From the NCBI RefSeq assembly GCF_019970045.1, contig NZ_JAHXYI010000009.1:62001-126000 (forward strand): a stretch of 64,000 bases of DNA. The letters run 5' to 3'. Made by a program: the position numbers and the translations under genes. The notes below the pieces were generated by a model. That model made no database searches. It was not told the DNA's origin and saw only the letters and a program-made list of their open reading frames with translations. Source of the DNA: Chryseobacterium sp. GVT01B (GTDB taxonomy: Bacteria; Bacteroidota; Bacteroidia; Flavobacteriales; Weeksellaceae). Below are positions 31,997-40,540 of this stretch, piece by piece. Position 1 is the stretch's first letter; the number at the start of each line of letters is the position of its first letter.

Positions 31997-33262
31997 CTAT
32001 TTTTTCCCTTTCCTATTTCTGAAATACATTTTGATATCATATATCCACTGAATAGGTTTACTCTTTTTATAAATTCTCAGATCTTTTTTCAAAAATATAC
32101 TGTCTGCATATAATTTTATTAATGCCGATCTGCTTTGTTGAATCTTACCTTCAGAAATCAGTTCTTCGGATCTTTTTCTAATCAATTTCCCTACTCCTTC
32201 GAGTGAAAAGTCATTGGTAATTGTTTTACGTGCATTATCTGATGCGGCTTTTACATCATCTCCACCCTGATATATTTTTTTTAGATATTTTGAAGCTTCT
32301 TCCAGGGAAGGCTCAGACCAGATGGTATTGGAATCATAATTAAGATCATCTGAACCGTAAGATACTTTCTCAGCATTCACTAAAAAGCTGTTTTCAGCGT
32401 TCATAAATTGTAAATTTCCGGAATATCCTGTAGCAATAACAGGTTTTCCAAAATACATAGCCTCTGCCATAGTGAGTCCGAAACCTTCAGATCTGTGAAG
32501 AGAAATATAGCTATCACAGGTACTGATCACATAGTTCAGAGCATTTTTATCAAAAATCTTTTCTACCACTTTGATCTTCACAGAGTCTCCGATGGCATCT
32601 TTTATCTGTTGTTTTTCCAAAGAAAACTTATCAGATTTAGAGGTTTTAATGGTTAAAAAAGCATTGTTTTCTTTTCCATCAAAAGTCTCTCTGAACACCT
32701 TAATAAGATTGAGTACATTTTTCCTTTGGATAGAGCTATTATAATCGAATATGAATAAAAAATTAAAGAAGTCGGTGTTATAAAAATTCAATGCATCAAC
32801 ATCTTCCGTCGGTTTCAGATTAATATCAATGGGATGAGGAATCACTTTTACCGGAGAAGCGATATATTTTTCAATACATTTTTTGCAATATTCTGAAGGA
32901 GTCCATACCTCATCGAAAAGATTAATATTCAAAAGATAATCTTCCGGAATAGTTTCTGATTCCCAGGCCATATACAGAATATTGTATTTTCTTTCAAAAA
33001 GAGAATAATCAAAATATTCAAAGAAGTTCGACATTTCCGAAACAGATGCTGAAACCTGAACCAAATTGATAGGATGATCTGCTTTATCAGAAAACTTGGT
33101 AAAGGTCTGATCATTAGCTTCATGATTGGTTCTCACATCATAATTCATCAAATTAATGGGAATATCTGCACTCTGCATTGCTTTACAATTAAGCCTTGTT
33201 GCTTCCGCAATACCAAATTCGCCATTAATAAATCCAAAAACGTTAATTCCTAAATCTGCCAT
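31997..33262 (-). CDS. Family 4 glycosyltransferase, paralog of the gene at 30705
   Basis: A 421-residue GT-B enzyme beginning with NVFGFINGEFGIAEATRLNC and containing LHRSEGFGLTMAEAMYFGK near 264-282, both closely matching the plus-strand neighbour. It retains the whole fold and a basic C-terminal tail (YFRNRKGKK). It is the third gene of a minus-strand trio (33947, 33290, 31997), transcribed toward the plus-strand cluster. The two copies face each other tail to tail, an inverted duplication, and presumably act on related acceptors. Confidence 0.85.
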   Translation of the reverse strand: MADLGINVFGFINGEFGIAEATRLNCKAMQSADIPINLMNYDVRTNHEANDQTFTKFSDKADHPINLVQVSASVSEMSNFFEYFDYSLFERKYNILYMAWESETIPEDYLLNINLFDEVWTPSEYCKKCIEKYIASPVKVIPHPIDINLKPTEDVDALNFYNTDFFNFLFIFDYNSSIQRKNVLNLIKVFRETFDGKENNAFLTIKTSKSDKFSLEKQQIKDAIGDSVKIKVVEKIFDKNALNYVISTCDSYISLHRSEGFGLTMAEAMYFGKPVIATGYSGNLQFMNAENSFLVNAEKVSYGSDDLNYDSNTIWSEPSLEEASKYLKKIYQGGDDVKAASDNARKTITNDFSLEGVGKLIRKRSEELISEGKIQQSRSALIKLYADSIFLKKDLRIYKKSKPIQWIYDIKMYFRNRKGKK

Positions 33263-33289
33263 TTTAGTTGTGTAATAAATTCAATCTGA

Positions 33290-33943
33290 TTAATCTTCCA
33301 AAGTTTCATAAAAATTATTCTGCTTTTGCTGTTTTTCAAAATTCTTCTTATGAATCAATGATAGCTCATATTTTTTGGGAATTTCTGTAAAATTTTTATT
33401 TCCATAGAGTACTTCATGTACTTTGTTTTTCCAGAAGATTTTTTTATTATTCTTAATAATCCTTGCCTGGTAATCAGGAAAATTAATGTAACCTTCATTA
33501 TTCATATTCCAGCCCATTTGCTGCACATATTCTTCTGTAATTCCTTCTACGATATTAATTCTGGGAACGTAAAATATTTCGACACTTTTTTCTTTTTTAA
33601 GGTAAGGTTTCAATGTTTTGATGAAATGTTCAGTAGGATATTCATCTGCATCAATCTGAAATAGGTATTGACAGGTTGCCTTTTCTATTAATCTGTTTTT
33701 AAAAGTAGCAAAGTCTCCTTCCAGTTTTGCTTCAAGTTTTATAATATTATCATAGTTACCCAGCAATTCTGTCACCTCTTTATTTTTATTGGTAATATCC
33801 TGAAGAACAATGACCTCATCATTCTTGTCAATCAAAGGAAGAAGGACATCCAATAAATTTTTCAGTTCGTTTGCTTCATCATTGACCGTAATACCATAAG
33901 AAACTGTTATAAATTTGCTGGAAATTCGTGAAAGTAGGCTCAT
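33290..33943 (-). CDS. Family 2-type glycosyltransferase
   Basis: A 217-residue GT-A protein. GITVNDEANELKNLLDVLLP near 18-37 and DEVIVLQDITN near 42 form the nucleotide-binding start; the metal-binding acidic cluster is in FQIDADEYPTEHF near 96-108. The ring of tryptophan and basic residues near FWKNKVHEVLYG resembles the WaaE-like GT2 genes on the plus strand. It starts three bases after the stop of the gene at 33947, so they are one operon. Confidence 0.8.
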   Translation of the reverse strand: MSLLSRISSKFITVSYGITVNDEANELKNLLDVLLPLIDKNDEVIVLQDITNKNKEVTELLGNYDNIIKLEAKLEGDFATFKNRLIEKATCQYLFQIDADEYPTEHFIKTLKPYLKKEKSVEIFYVPRINIVEGITEEYVQQMGWNMNNEGYINFPDYQARIIKNNKKIFWKNKVHEVLYGNKNFTEIPKKYELSLIHKKNFEKQQKQNNFYETLED

Positions 33944-33946
33944 AAT

Positions 33947-34744
33947 TTAATTGTAGATTATAGGATAATTGCCGGAAAAATGAGTAAAATAATTTTCAGC
34001 AATGACTTGTTGTACGTAATTCTTATACTTCTTTGTGGGATAAAAACAGTATCCTGATTTTTTGTAATAATATTTCCTGAAAAACTGCGGAAGTTTTTTC
34101 TCACCATGTTCTACCTCTTTTCCTTTTTCCGTTCCTTTTATTTTGTATAAAATCTGAACATTGAAAGCGGGTGGTAAGGCTTCAAACCAATTATTAATCT
34201 GGGAAAAATAAGCGAATGGTGTTTCTTCAAAACTATTCAGTTCACCTTGATTATGTGCTGAAAAATAATATTCTTTAAAGATATCAGCTACTTTTTCCGG
34301 TCTGAAAATAAATACACCACCATTGATACTTCCCTGCAGTAAAGGATTCGCTTCAAAATGACGGTCAGTAAAATACATCTCGCTGGTCTCTTCCAGTATT
34401 CTCGGAATATGCCCCCAGGTTTTGTTAAATTCTTCAGTACCTCTCGGATCAAGGATAGCCCCGAAATATTTATCTTCCGGAAGATAATCAAAAACAGAAG
34501 GTGCTTTATCCGAAATAATGATATCAAGGTCTAAAAAAAGAACCATATCATACTCCTTTGTTTCTGAAGGAATCAAAAGCTTCTGAGAAAGAAGCGGACG
34601 ATGAAAACTATCATCCATAGGTTTATCAATGATCTTTAAATCTGCACCACACTTTTTAGCATAGCTTTCAAATCCAGCTCTGTTTTTATTATACATTTTC
34701 CAGTACTTCTCTCCTACGATAAAAAGGCAGATTGCTTTTTTCAT
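33947..34744 (-). CDS. Nucleotide-diphospho-sugar transferase, family 8-like
   Basis: A 265-residue GT-A fold protein without membrane segments. The Mn-binding motif DLD in DMVLFLDLDIIISD lies near 66-79, and GSINGGVFIFRPEKV near 138-152 is the typical substrate-side GG-V-x-x-F block of GT8/glycogenin-like enzymes. Long aromatic C-terminus. First gene of the minus-strand trio; a TATTTTTG -7 box lies 23 bases upstream (34768-34775, minus). Confidence 0.75.
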   Translation of the reverse strand: MKKAICLFIVGEKYWKMYNKNRAGFESYAKKCGADLKIIDKPMDDSFHRPLLSQKLLIPSETKEYDMVLFLDLDIIISDKAPSVFDYLPEDKYFGAILDPRGTEEFNKTWGHIPRILEETSEMYFTDRHFEANPLLQGSINGGVFIFRPEKVADIFKEYYFSAHNQGELNSFEETPFAYFSQINNWFEALPPAFNVQILYKIKGTEKGKEVEHGEKKLPQFFRKYYYKKSGYCFYPTKKYKNYVQQVIAENYFTHFSGNYPIIYN

Positions 34745-35140
34745 TGATCATCTAAATTTATAAGCTACAAAAATACATTTTTAATGATAAGACTACCGGA
34801 AATATTCATACAGACAACAAAAATCACTTCCATTTATCATCTTAATCCATAGTTTATACAGGAAAAACTGCCCCAGATGAGACGTTTCTTTTATCAGTAT
34901 GAAATACTTCTTTACTTAATAAGTATAAACTCAATATTTTCATATACATATCTTGGACATTTTGCTTTACTTTTTGTGTAATAGAGATCTTTTCCATTCT
35001 AATATCTGTAAATAAGAATAGTATTAGGTTGCTTACTAGGGAATTGCAATAATAAGTGCAAAATAATGATAAAAGTCATACATGTAAAAATCCCCAACCT
35101 GTGATCTTTATATAATTTAGCCTGAAAATAATTAATAACC
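34745..35140. other. 396-base divergent spacer
   Basis: Contains the minus-strand -7 box at 34768-34775 for the glycosyltransferase trio, an ACTTA-A-TAAGT palindrome near 34914-34924, and on the plus side only a weak TAATTTAG -7-like word about 25 bases before the lipoprotein start. Both strands were read; no gene-like frame was found. Confidence 0.45.
34768..34775 (-). promoter_or_regulatory. -7 box for the minus-strand glycosyltransferase trio
   Basis: TATTTTTG on the minus strand, exact TAnnTTTG match, 23 bases before the start at 34744. Confidence 0.5.
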
Positions 35141-35680
35141 ATGCGAAAAATAATTTTAAGCTCTTTATTGGGCCTATCAGTTTTAGGTCTATTCTCTTGT
35201 TCTAGTGAAAATGATATCACCAATGATTTAAATCAGAGCGATTTAAAAAATTCACAAAAGGAACAGCTTGTATCTAGGGCTTCTTTGGGGCCAAATGATG
35301 ATCCCAGACAAGATGGGGCATTTATAAAAAATTATGATAACGGAAAAGTTTACATAAAATTTGAAGGTAAGCTTAGACATGTTATGTCCTTACAAACTTT
35401 AGAAGGTTTGTTTAAAAGGAGCGAGATTGAAATATTTCCGGCTAACTCCCAATCTCTTCTTACAAACGCTAATGCAACTATGGGAGAGCCGATCGGTCCG
35501 GATAATGAATTAATCAACCATGTCCCTACAGGTAAGGTATATTTTAGAGAAGGCAATATTATTCGACACATTCCTACGATGCCAATACTTAATAGATATA
35601 GATTCGATTTAGGAAATGTAAGACACGTATCCGATATCAGTAATTACACTGAACATCAGCCAATTTTTATTACATATTAA
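35141..35680 (+). CDS. Lipoprotein with an internal two-fold repeat, family unknown
   Basis: A 179-residue lipoprotein: the signal sequence ends in the lipobox LFSC (C20), followed by serine and acidic residues that in Bacteroidetes may act as an outer-membrane or surface export signal (SSEND). Residues 68-92 (GKVYIKFEGKLRHV...) and 131-155 (GKVYFREGNIIRHI...) are clear repeats, with a shorter third echo RHVSDISNY at 161-169. Such GKVYxxxGKxRHI units look like short beta-meander repeats found in bacterial surface proteins. No known partner; it is monocistronic with its own terminator. Confidence 0.78.
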   Translation: MRKIILSSLLGLSVLGLFSCSSENDITNDLNQSDLKNSQKEQLVSRASLGPNDDPRQDGAFIKNYDNGKVYIKFEGKLRHVMSLQTLEGLFKRSEIEIFPANSQSLLTNANATMGEPIGPDNELINHVPTGKVYFREGNIIRHIPTMPILNRYRFDLGNVRHVSDISNYTEHQPIFITY

Positions 35681-35723
35681 TCTGAAATTATATAGAGTCT
35701 TCAGAAAAATTTAACAAAATACA

Positions 35724-35755
35724 AAAGGTGATCTCCACATGAGATCACCTTTTTC
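35724..35755 (+). terminator. Terminator after the repeat lipoprotein
   Basis: AAAGGTGATCTC and GAGATCACCTTT form a perfect 12-base stem with a 5-base loop and T run. Confidence 0.9.
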
Positions 35756-35842
35756 TATCCTTAAACCGTATAAAAACATATTGGTTAAGATATTGAGAAT
35801 ACAACTCAGAATTAATCATTCTTAAAAACGCATAATTTTAAG

Positions 35843-35850
35843 TAAATTTG
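35843..35850 (+). promoter_or_regulatory. -7 box for gltX
   Basis: TAAATTTG, exact consensus match, 17 bases before the gltX ATG. Confidence 0.5.
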
Positions 35851-35867
35851 CAAAAATTAAAATTGAA

Positions 35868-37376
35868 ATGGAGAAAGTAAGAGTACGTTTTGCTCCAAGT
35901 CCTACAGGGCCATTACATTTGGGAGGCGTAAGAACCGCATTATATGATTATCTTTTTGCTAAAAATCAAGGGGGAGAATTTGTATTGAGAATAGAAGATA
36001 CAGATACTGCCAGATATGTAGAAGGTGCTGAAGAATATATTGAAGAAGCTTTGGAATGGTGCGGAATCATCCCGGATGAAAGTCCTAAGAAAGGAGGAAA
36101 GTTTGCTCCTTACAGACAATCTGAAAGAAGAGACATCTATGACCGATATACAGAGCAGATCCTAAAAACAGATTATGCTTACATCGCTTTTGATACAGCT
36201 GAAGAATTGGATGCCATTCGTGCACAGTACGAAGCTAAAGGTGATGTTTTCTCATACGATAACAAAACCAGAAACGGTCTTAGAAACAGCCTGACTCTTT
36301 CTGAGGATGAAGTTGAAGCTTTGTTGCTTAACAAAACACCTTATGTAGTAAGATTCAAAATGCCTGTTGACAGAGTATTGAATCTGGAAGATATCATCCG
36401 TGGAAAATTCTCTGTAAATACCAATACTTTAGATGATAAAGTTCTGGTAAAGAATGACGGAATGCCAACTTATCATTTCGCCAACATCATTGATGACCAC
36501 GAAATGGAAATTTCTCACGTAATCCGTGGAGAAGAATGGCTGCCATCTTTAGGACTTCACACTCTATTATATGAAGCAATGCAGTGGGAAGCACCACAAT
36601 TTGCACACCTTTCTTTAATTTTAAAACCTGAAGGAAAAGGAAAACTAAGTAAAAGAGATGGGGATAAATTCGGATTTCCGGTATTCCCGCTTGATTTCAA
36701 AGATCCGGCAACGGGTATAGTTTCCAAAGGATACAGAGAAAACGGTTATCTTCCTGATGCTTTCATCAACATGGTTGCATTATTAGGCTGGTCTCCGGCA
36801 GACGATAAAGAAATCCTTCCTTTAGAAGAAATGATCAAGGAATTTGACCTTCATAAAGTACATAAAGCGGGGGCAAGATTCAGTAAAGAAAAATCAGAGT
36901 GGTTCAACCATCAGTATATTCAGATGAAGTCTGACGAAGAACTTCTTCAGATATTGAAAAACACAGCTATTGATTTTGCAGGTGCTTCTGATGAAAAACT
37001 GTTGAAGGTAATTCACCTGATGAAAGAAAGAGCAACTTTCCCGAAAGATATTTATGAAAACGGAAAATTCTTCTTTGAAGCTCCAACTTCTTATGATGAA
37101 AAAGCTTCGAAAAAAGCATGGAACGATGAAACATCTGCAATTTTAGCAGAATTGGCCACTGCTTTTGGTTCTACAGACTTTACTGCAGAGACATTAAAGA
37201 AGACCATGCATGATTTTGCGGAAAGCAAAGGGCTGGGTATGGGTAAAGTAATGATGCCGTTACGTTTATCTTTAGTAGGAGAATTGAAAGGACCAGACGT
37301 TCCGGACATTCTGGAAACCCTTGGTAAAGAGGAAAGTACCTCCAGAATAAACAATGCAATAAATAATTTTAAATAG
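35868..37376 (+). CDS. gltX: Glutamyl-tRNA synthetase
   Basis: Class I synthetase of 502 residues, charging tRNA-Glu. The N-terminus [22 protein letters not shown] carries the HIGH-equivalent HLGG; the KMSKS-equivalent is KLSKRDG near 262. The C-terminal anticodon-binding helical domain continues to residue 502. A single-copy essential gene in an apparently monocistronic position, with accA starting 49 bases later from its own -7 box. Confidence 0.97.
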   Translation: MEKVRVRFAPSPTGPLHLGGVRTALYDYLFAKNQGGEFVLRIEDTDTARYVEGAEEYIEEALEWCGIIPDESPKKGGKFAPYRQSERRDIYDRYTEQILKTDYAYIAFDTAEELDAIRAQYEAKGDVFSYDNKTRNGLRNSLTLSEDEVEALLLNKTPYVVRFKMPVDRVLNLEDIIRGKFSVNTNTLDDKVLVKNDGMPTYHFANIIDDHEMEISHVIRGEEWLPSLGLHTLLYEAMQWEAPQFAHLSLILKPEGKGKLSKRDGDKFGFPVFPLDFKDPATGIVSKGYRENGYLPDAFINMVALLGWSPADDKEILPLEEMIKEFDLHKVHKAGARFSKEKSEWFNHQYIQMKSDEELLQILKNTAIDFAGASDEKLLKVIHLMKERATFPKDIYENGKFFFEAPTSYDEKASKKAWNDETSAILAELATAFGSTDFTAETLKKTMHDFAESKGLGMGKVMMPLRLSLVGELKGPDVPDILETLGKEESTSRINNAINNFK

Positions 37377-37394
37377 AATAACCATAATTTTTCA

Positions 37395-37402
37395 TACATT
37401 TG
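37395..37402 (+). promoter_or_regulatory. -7 box for accA
   Basis: TACATTTG, exact consensus match, 23 bases before the accA ATG. Confidence 0.5.
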
Positions 37403-37425
37403 AAAGATTTAATTTACTTCAAGAA

Positions 37426-38382
37426 ATGGAATATTTAAGTTTCGAACTTCCTATCAAAGAATTGATGGATCAATACCAGACGTGTTCTTTAGTAGGAGAA
37501 GAAAGTGGTGTTGATGTAAAATTAGCATGCAGCCAGATTGAGGATAAGATTTTAGAAAAGAAAAAAGAAATCTATGGAAATCTTACACCTTGGCAAAGAG
37601 TACAACTGTCCCGTCACCCGGATCGTCCTTATACATTGGATTATATCAATGGGATGGCAGACAAAGGCAGTTTCTTAGAACTTCATGGAGACAGAAATTT
37701 CGCTGATGATCCGGCAATGATTGGAGGATTGATTACCCTTGATGGTCAAAAAGTAATGATCATAGGTACTCAAAAAGGAAGAACAACTAAAGAAAGACAA
37801 TACAGAAGATTTGGAATGCCAAATCCTGAGGGATACAGAAAAGCTTTAAGACTAATGAAGCTTGCTGAAAAATTCAATATTCCTGTGGTAACTTTAGTAG
37901 ATACACCGGGAGCTTATCCAGGATTGGAAGCTGAAGAAAGAGGACAGGGAGAAGCTATTGCAAGAAATATTTTTGAAATGGTGCAGCTGAAAACGCCTAT
38001 CTTCACTTACATCATCGGAGAAGGTGCCAGTGGTGGCGCATTAGGAATAGGTGTTGGAAATAAAGTATATATGTTGGAAAATACATGGTATACTGTAATT
38101 GCACCGGAAAGCTGTTCTTCTATCTTATGGAGAAACTGGGATCACAAGGAAGATGCAGCCAATGCATTGAACCTTACTCCAGCAGATGCTTTAAGAGAAA
38201 AGTTCATCGACGGAATCATTGAAGAACCACTTGGTGGGGCTCAGTATGATCAGGAGACAACTTATTTAAACCTGAAAAATTCAATCTTACAGAATATCAA
38301 AGCTTTCTCCAAATTTACAGGACAGGAGCTTGAAACCCAGAGACAGGATAAATTCATTGCGATGGGTCAGTTTAAAGGATAA
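37426..38382 (+). CDS. accA: Acetyl-CoA carboxylase carboxyltransferase, alpha subunit
   Basis: Transfers the carboxyl group from biotin on AccB to acetyl-CoA, with AccD. The 318 residues fit the family: the alpha-specific N-terminal helix region (DQYQTCSLV ... [17 protein letters not shown]), [19 protein letters not shown] near 59-77, and the crotonase-like core with the oxyanion glycines in [12 protein letters not shown] near 200-211. accD is not in the window; accBC are 14 kb upstream. Confidence 0.97.
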   Translation: MEYLSFELPIKELMDQYQTCSLVGEESGVDVKLACSQIEDKILEKKKEIYGNLTPWQRVQLSRHPDRPYTLDYINGMADKGSFLELHGDRNFADDPAMIGGLITLDGQKVMIIGTQKGRTTKERQYRRFGMPNPEGYRKALRLMKLAEKFNIPVVTLVDTPGAYPGLEAEERGQGEAIARNIFEMVQLKTPIFTYIIGEGASGGALGIGVGNKVYMLENTWYTVIAPESCSSILWRNWDHKEDAANALNLTPADALREKFIDGIIEEPLGGAQYDQETTYLNLKNSILQNIKAFSKFTGQELETQRQDKFIAMGQFKG

Positions 38383-38388
38383 AAAAAT

Positions 38389-38421
38389 AAAAAGGTTAAG
38401 AATTTCTTCTTAACCTTTTTT
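38389..38421. terminator. Terminator between accA and the convergent small-family gene
   Basis: AAAAAGGTTAAG and CTTAACCTTTTT pair as a perfect 12-base stem with an 8-base loop, T runs on both strands. Confidence 0.88.
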
Positions 38422-38443
38422 CTTTAGCTTTCTTCTATCTGTT

Positions 38444-39217
38444 TTATTCGGCAACATTCAGTGCAATTTCAATATCCTGTGTAATCTTCTTCGGGGCAGA
38501 ATATTTTGCATCACATACCATCGTTGTCATTATATACTCTCCTTTATCTACCAGAATAAAGTTTTCTCCTTTTGCAGGGACACTCAGATTATAATATTTT
38601 TTACCACTTATCTTAACAATAAGATTACAGGAAGATCTGTTTTTAATATTGATATATGCTTCATTTTTGTTAATATCATTATTAAAAAGGTGTGTAAGCA
38701 TTGCTGCTGTTCTTTTATTTTCTTCACTTGGCCCTGCTTTAGAAGTACCGGCACTTTTTGCTGAACCTGCAGAACCTACCGATGCAAAAGTGGTTGTTCT
38801 CCTTTCTTCTTTTAAGGCTTCAATAGCAGCTGCTGTGTTATTGGAAACAGGCTTTCCGTTCGCCGTATACGTTTTATTTGCAGCAATTGTTTTACCGCTG
38901 TTTAACTCATTATTCTTAACGATATTTTCAATTTTATCTTTACTGATCGGCCTGATCGTAGGTTTTGCTTCAGGAGAATTACCTGCCATGATAATATCAA
39001 TCAGTTTTCTTTTAAAATAATCTGTTTTAGCATGTCCCGGATTCTGTTTCAAAAAGCCTGCAATGACTCTGGCTTCTTTTGAAATCTCAGCTTCCTGCTC
39101 TGTATAGATAATTACAGTTTCTTTTTCAACAACAGCTTTAGATTTTGTTTTCTTCTTTTTTTGGGAAAAACCAAGTGAGAAAATGCATATAAATAGAAGG
39201 AATAAGATTTTTTTCAT
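38444..39217 (-). CDS. Exported protein of a local two-cysteine family (member 1)
   Basis: A 257-residue protein with a signal peptide (1-18, LFICIFSLGFSQ). After a low-complexity middle (about 90-175) comes a C-terminal domain of about 85 residues: LTHLFNNDI, NRSSCNLIVKISG, VPAKGENFILVDKGEY and MVCDAKY. The two cysteines (in SSCN and MVCD) and the VPAxGE block are shared with the proteins at 51476, 53035 and, more weakly, 53743. The conserved pair probably makes a disulfide in the periplasm. Function unknown. It lies apart from the other three and on the opposite strand, beyond tsf and the giant T9SS genes. Confidence 0.75.
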   Translation of the reverse strand: MKKILFLLFICIFSLGFSQKKKKTKSKAVVEKETVIIYTEQEAEISKEARVIAGFLKQNPGHAKTDYFKRKLIDIIMAGNSPEAKPTIRPISKDKIENIVKNNELNSGKTIAANKTYTANGKPVSNNTAAAIEALKEERRTTTFASVGSAGSAKSAGTSKAGPSEENKRTAAMLTHLFNNDINKNEAYINIKNRSSCNLIVKISGKKYYNLSVPAKGENFILVDKGEYIMTTMVCDAKYSAPKKITQDIEIALNVAE

Positions 39218-39292
39218 TAATCAAATCTTTAAAATAGTATTAAATATATTAATAACGTGAAAAGTCATTTTTTAGTTTATCATTAAAATCAT

Positions 39293-39300
39293 TATCTTTG
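39293..39300 (+). promoter_or_regulatory. -7 box for tsf
   Basis: TATCTTTG, exact consensus match, 62 bases before the tsf ATG; shows that tsf is expressed independently of rpsB here. Confidence 0.55.
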
Positions 39301-39362
39301 CACTGCTCTAAATTTAAGCTAAAAATTAATACTAATCTTAAATAAAAAAAATAATAGATATT

Positions 39363-40187
39363 ATGTCTTATACACCAGCTGCTGCAGACGTAGCAAAATT
39401 GAGAAACCAAACAGGTGCAGGTATGATGGACTGCAAAAAAGCTCTAGTTGAAGCTGAAGGAGACTTCGAAAAAGCGGTAGATATCCTTAGAAAAAAAGGA
39501 CAAAAAGTTGCTGCTAACAGAGCTGACAGAGAATCTGCTGAAGGTGCAGTAATCGCAAGAGTAAACGAAGACAACACTTTAGGTGTAGTAATCTCTCTAA
39601 ACTGTGAAACTGACTTCGTTGCTAAAAATGAAGCTTTCATCGAGCTAGCTTACGAATTAGCTGAAATGGCTATCTTCGCTGCTACTAAAGAAGAACTTTT
39701 AGCTACTGATTTCCACGGAATGACTGTTGCTGAGAAATTAGTAGAGCAAACAGGAGTTATCGGTGAGAAAATCGAAATCGGATCTTTCGAAAGAATCCAG
39801 GGAGATTTCTTAGGAGCTTACATCCACGCTGGAAACAAGATCGCTGCAATCTCTTCTCTTTCTGCTAAAGTAGACGGAGCTGACGAAGCTGCTAAAGCTG
39901 TTTCTATGCAGGTTGCTGCTATGAACCCAATCGCTTTGGACGAAACAAGAGTTTCTCAAGAGACTATTGATAAAGAATTAGAGATCGAAAGACACAAACT
40001 TACTGAAGAAGGTAAGCCTGCAAACATTATTGATAATATCCTTAAAGGTAAAATGCAGAGATTCTACAAAGACAACACTTTGGTACACCAGGACTTCATT
40101 AAAGACGGAAGTATCTCAGTTGCTGACTATGTAAAATCTGTAAATGCAGATCTAAAAGTAACAGGATTTGTAAGAGTAAGCCTATAA
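39363..40187 (+). CDS. tsf: Translation elongation factor Ts
   Basis: Nucleotide-exchange factor for EF-Tu. The N-terminal UBA-like domain (KLRNQTGAGMMDCKKALVEA near 12-31, with the TGAGMMDCK signature) and the core with CETDFVAKNEAF near 79-90 are canonical; 274 residues is normal for this phylum. In most bacteria tsf directly follows rpsB. Here rpsB is 17 kb away on the opposite strand, and tsf has its own promoter and terminator. Confidence 0.96.
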   Translation: MSYTPAAADVAKLRNQTGAGMMDCKKALVEAEGDFEKAVDILRKKGQKVAANRADRESAEGAVIARVNEDNTLGVVISLNCETDFVAKNEAFIELAYELAEMAIFAATKEELLATDFHGMTVAEKLVEQTGVIGEKIEIGSFERIQGDFLGAYIHAGNKIAAISSLSAKVDGADEAAKAVSMQVAAMNPIALDETRVSQETIDKELEIERHKLTEEGKPANIIDNILKGKMQRFYKDNTLVHQDFIKDGSISVADYVKSVNADLKVTGFVRVSL

Positions 40188-40210
40188 GCTCATCTTCAAA
40201 AAAAATATTG

Positions 40211-40240
40211 AATCCCGGTGAATTTCACCGGGATTTTTTT
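40211..40240 (+). terminator. Terminator after tsf
   Basis: AATCCCGGTGAA pairs with TTCACCGGGATT, a near-perfect palindrome, followed by seven T residues. Confidence 0.9.
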
Positions 40241-40339
40241 ATACTTCTGTACTCTCAATCATACAGAATATTACTATTAAAATTAATGGCAGGCAAAAGC
40301 ATTCTCTCATAGATTTTTTATGACTTGGAAAATCAACCA

Positions 40340-40365
40340 AAATAAGTCTTACAAATAAGTCTTAC
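40340..40365 (+). repeat. 13-base perfect tandem repeat
   Basis: AAATAAGTCTTAC occurs twice head to tail, about 150 bases upstream of the first giant T9SS gene's -7 box. Confidence 0.7.
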
Positions 40366-40510
40366 AAAAGGGATATATCAACATATTATCTGATAGTGTG
40401 ATCAGAAGCCCAATTACCAGTTTGACACTCAGGATAGCTTTTATTTAGAAATCGATAATATTTTTTTAACATTTATTTACATTTTATTAAAAGTATTTCA
40501 TTTTTTATTT

Positions 40511-40518
40511 TAATTTTG
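40511..40518 (+). promoter_or_regulatory. -7 box for the first giant T9SS protein
   Basis: TAATTTTG, exact consensus match, 22 bases before the ATG at 40541. Confidence 0.5.
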
Positions 40519-40540
40519 TAGAAATCCTAATTCCATACAC

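Larger units (their letters stand above)
40188..40540 (+). other. 353-base tsf-to-T9SS-gene spacer with a tandem repeat
   Basis: Holds the tsf terminator (40211-40240), a perfect 13-base tandem repeat AAATAAGTCTTAC (40340-40365) and a -7 box TAATTTTG at 40511-40518. No coding frame seen. Confidence 0.5.
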
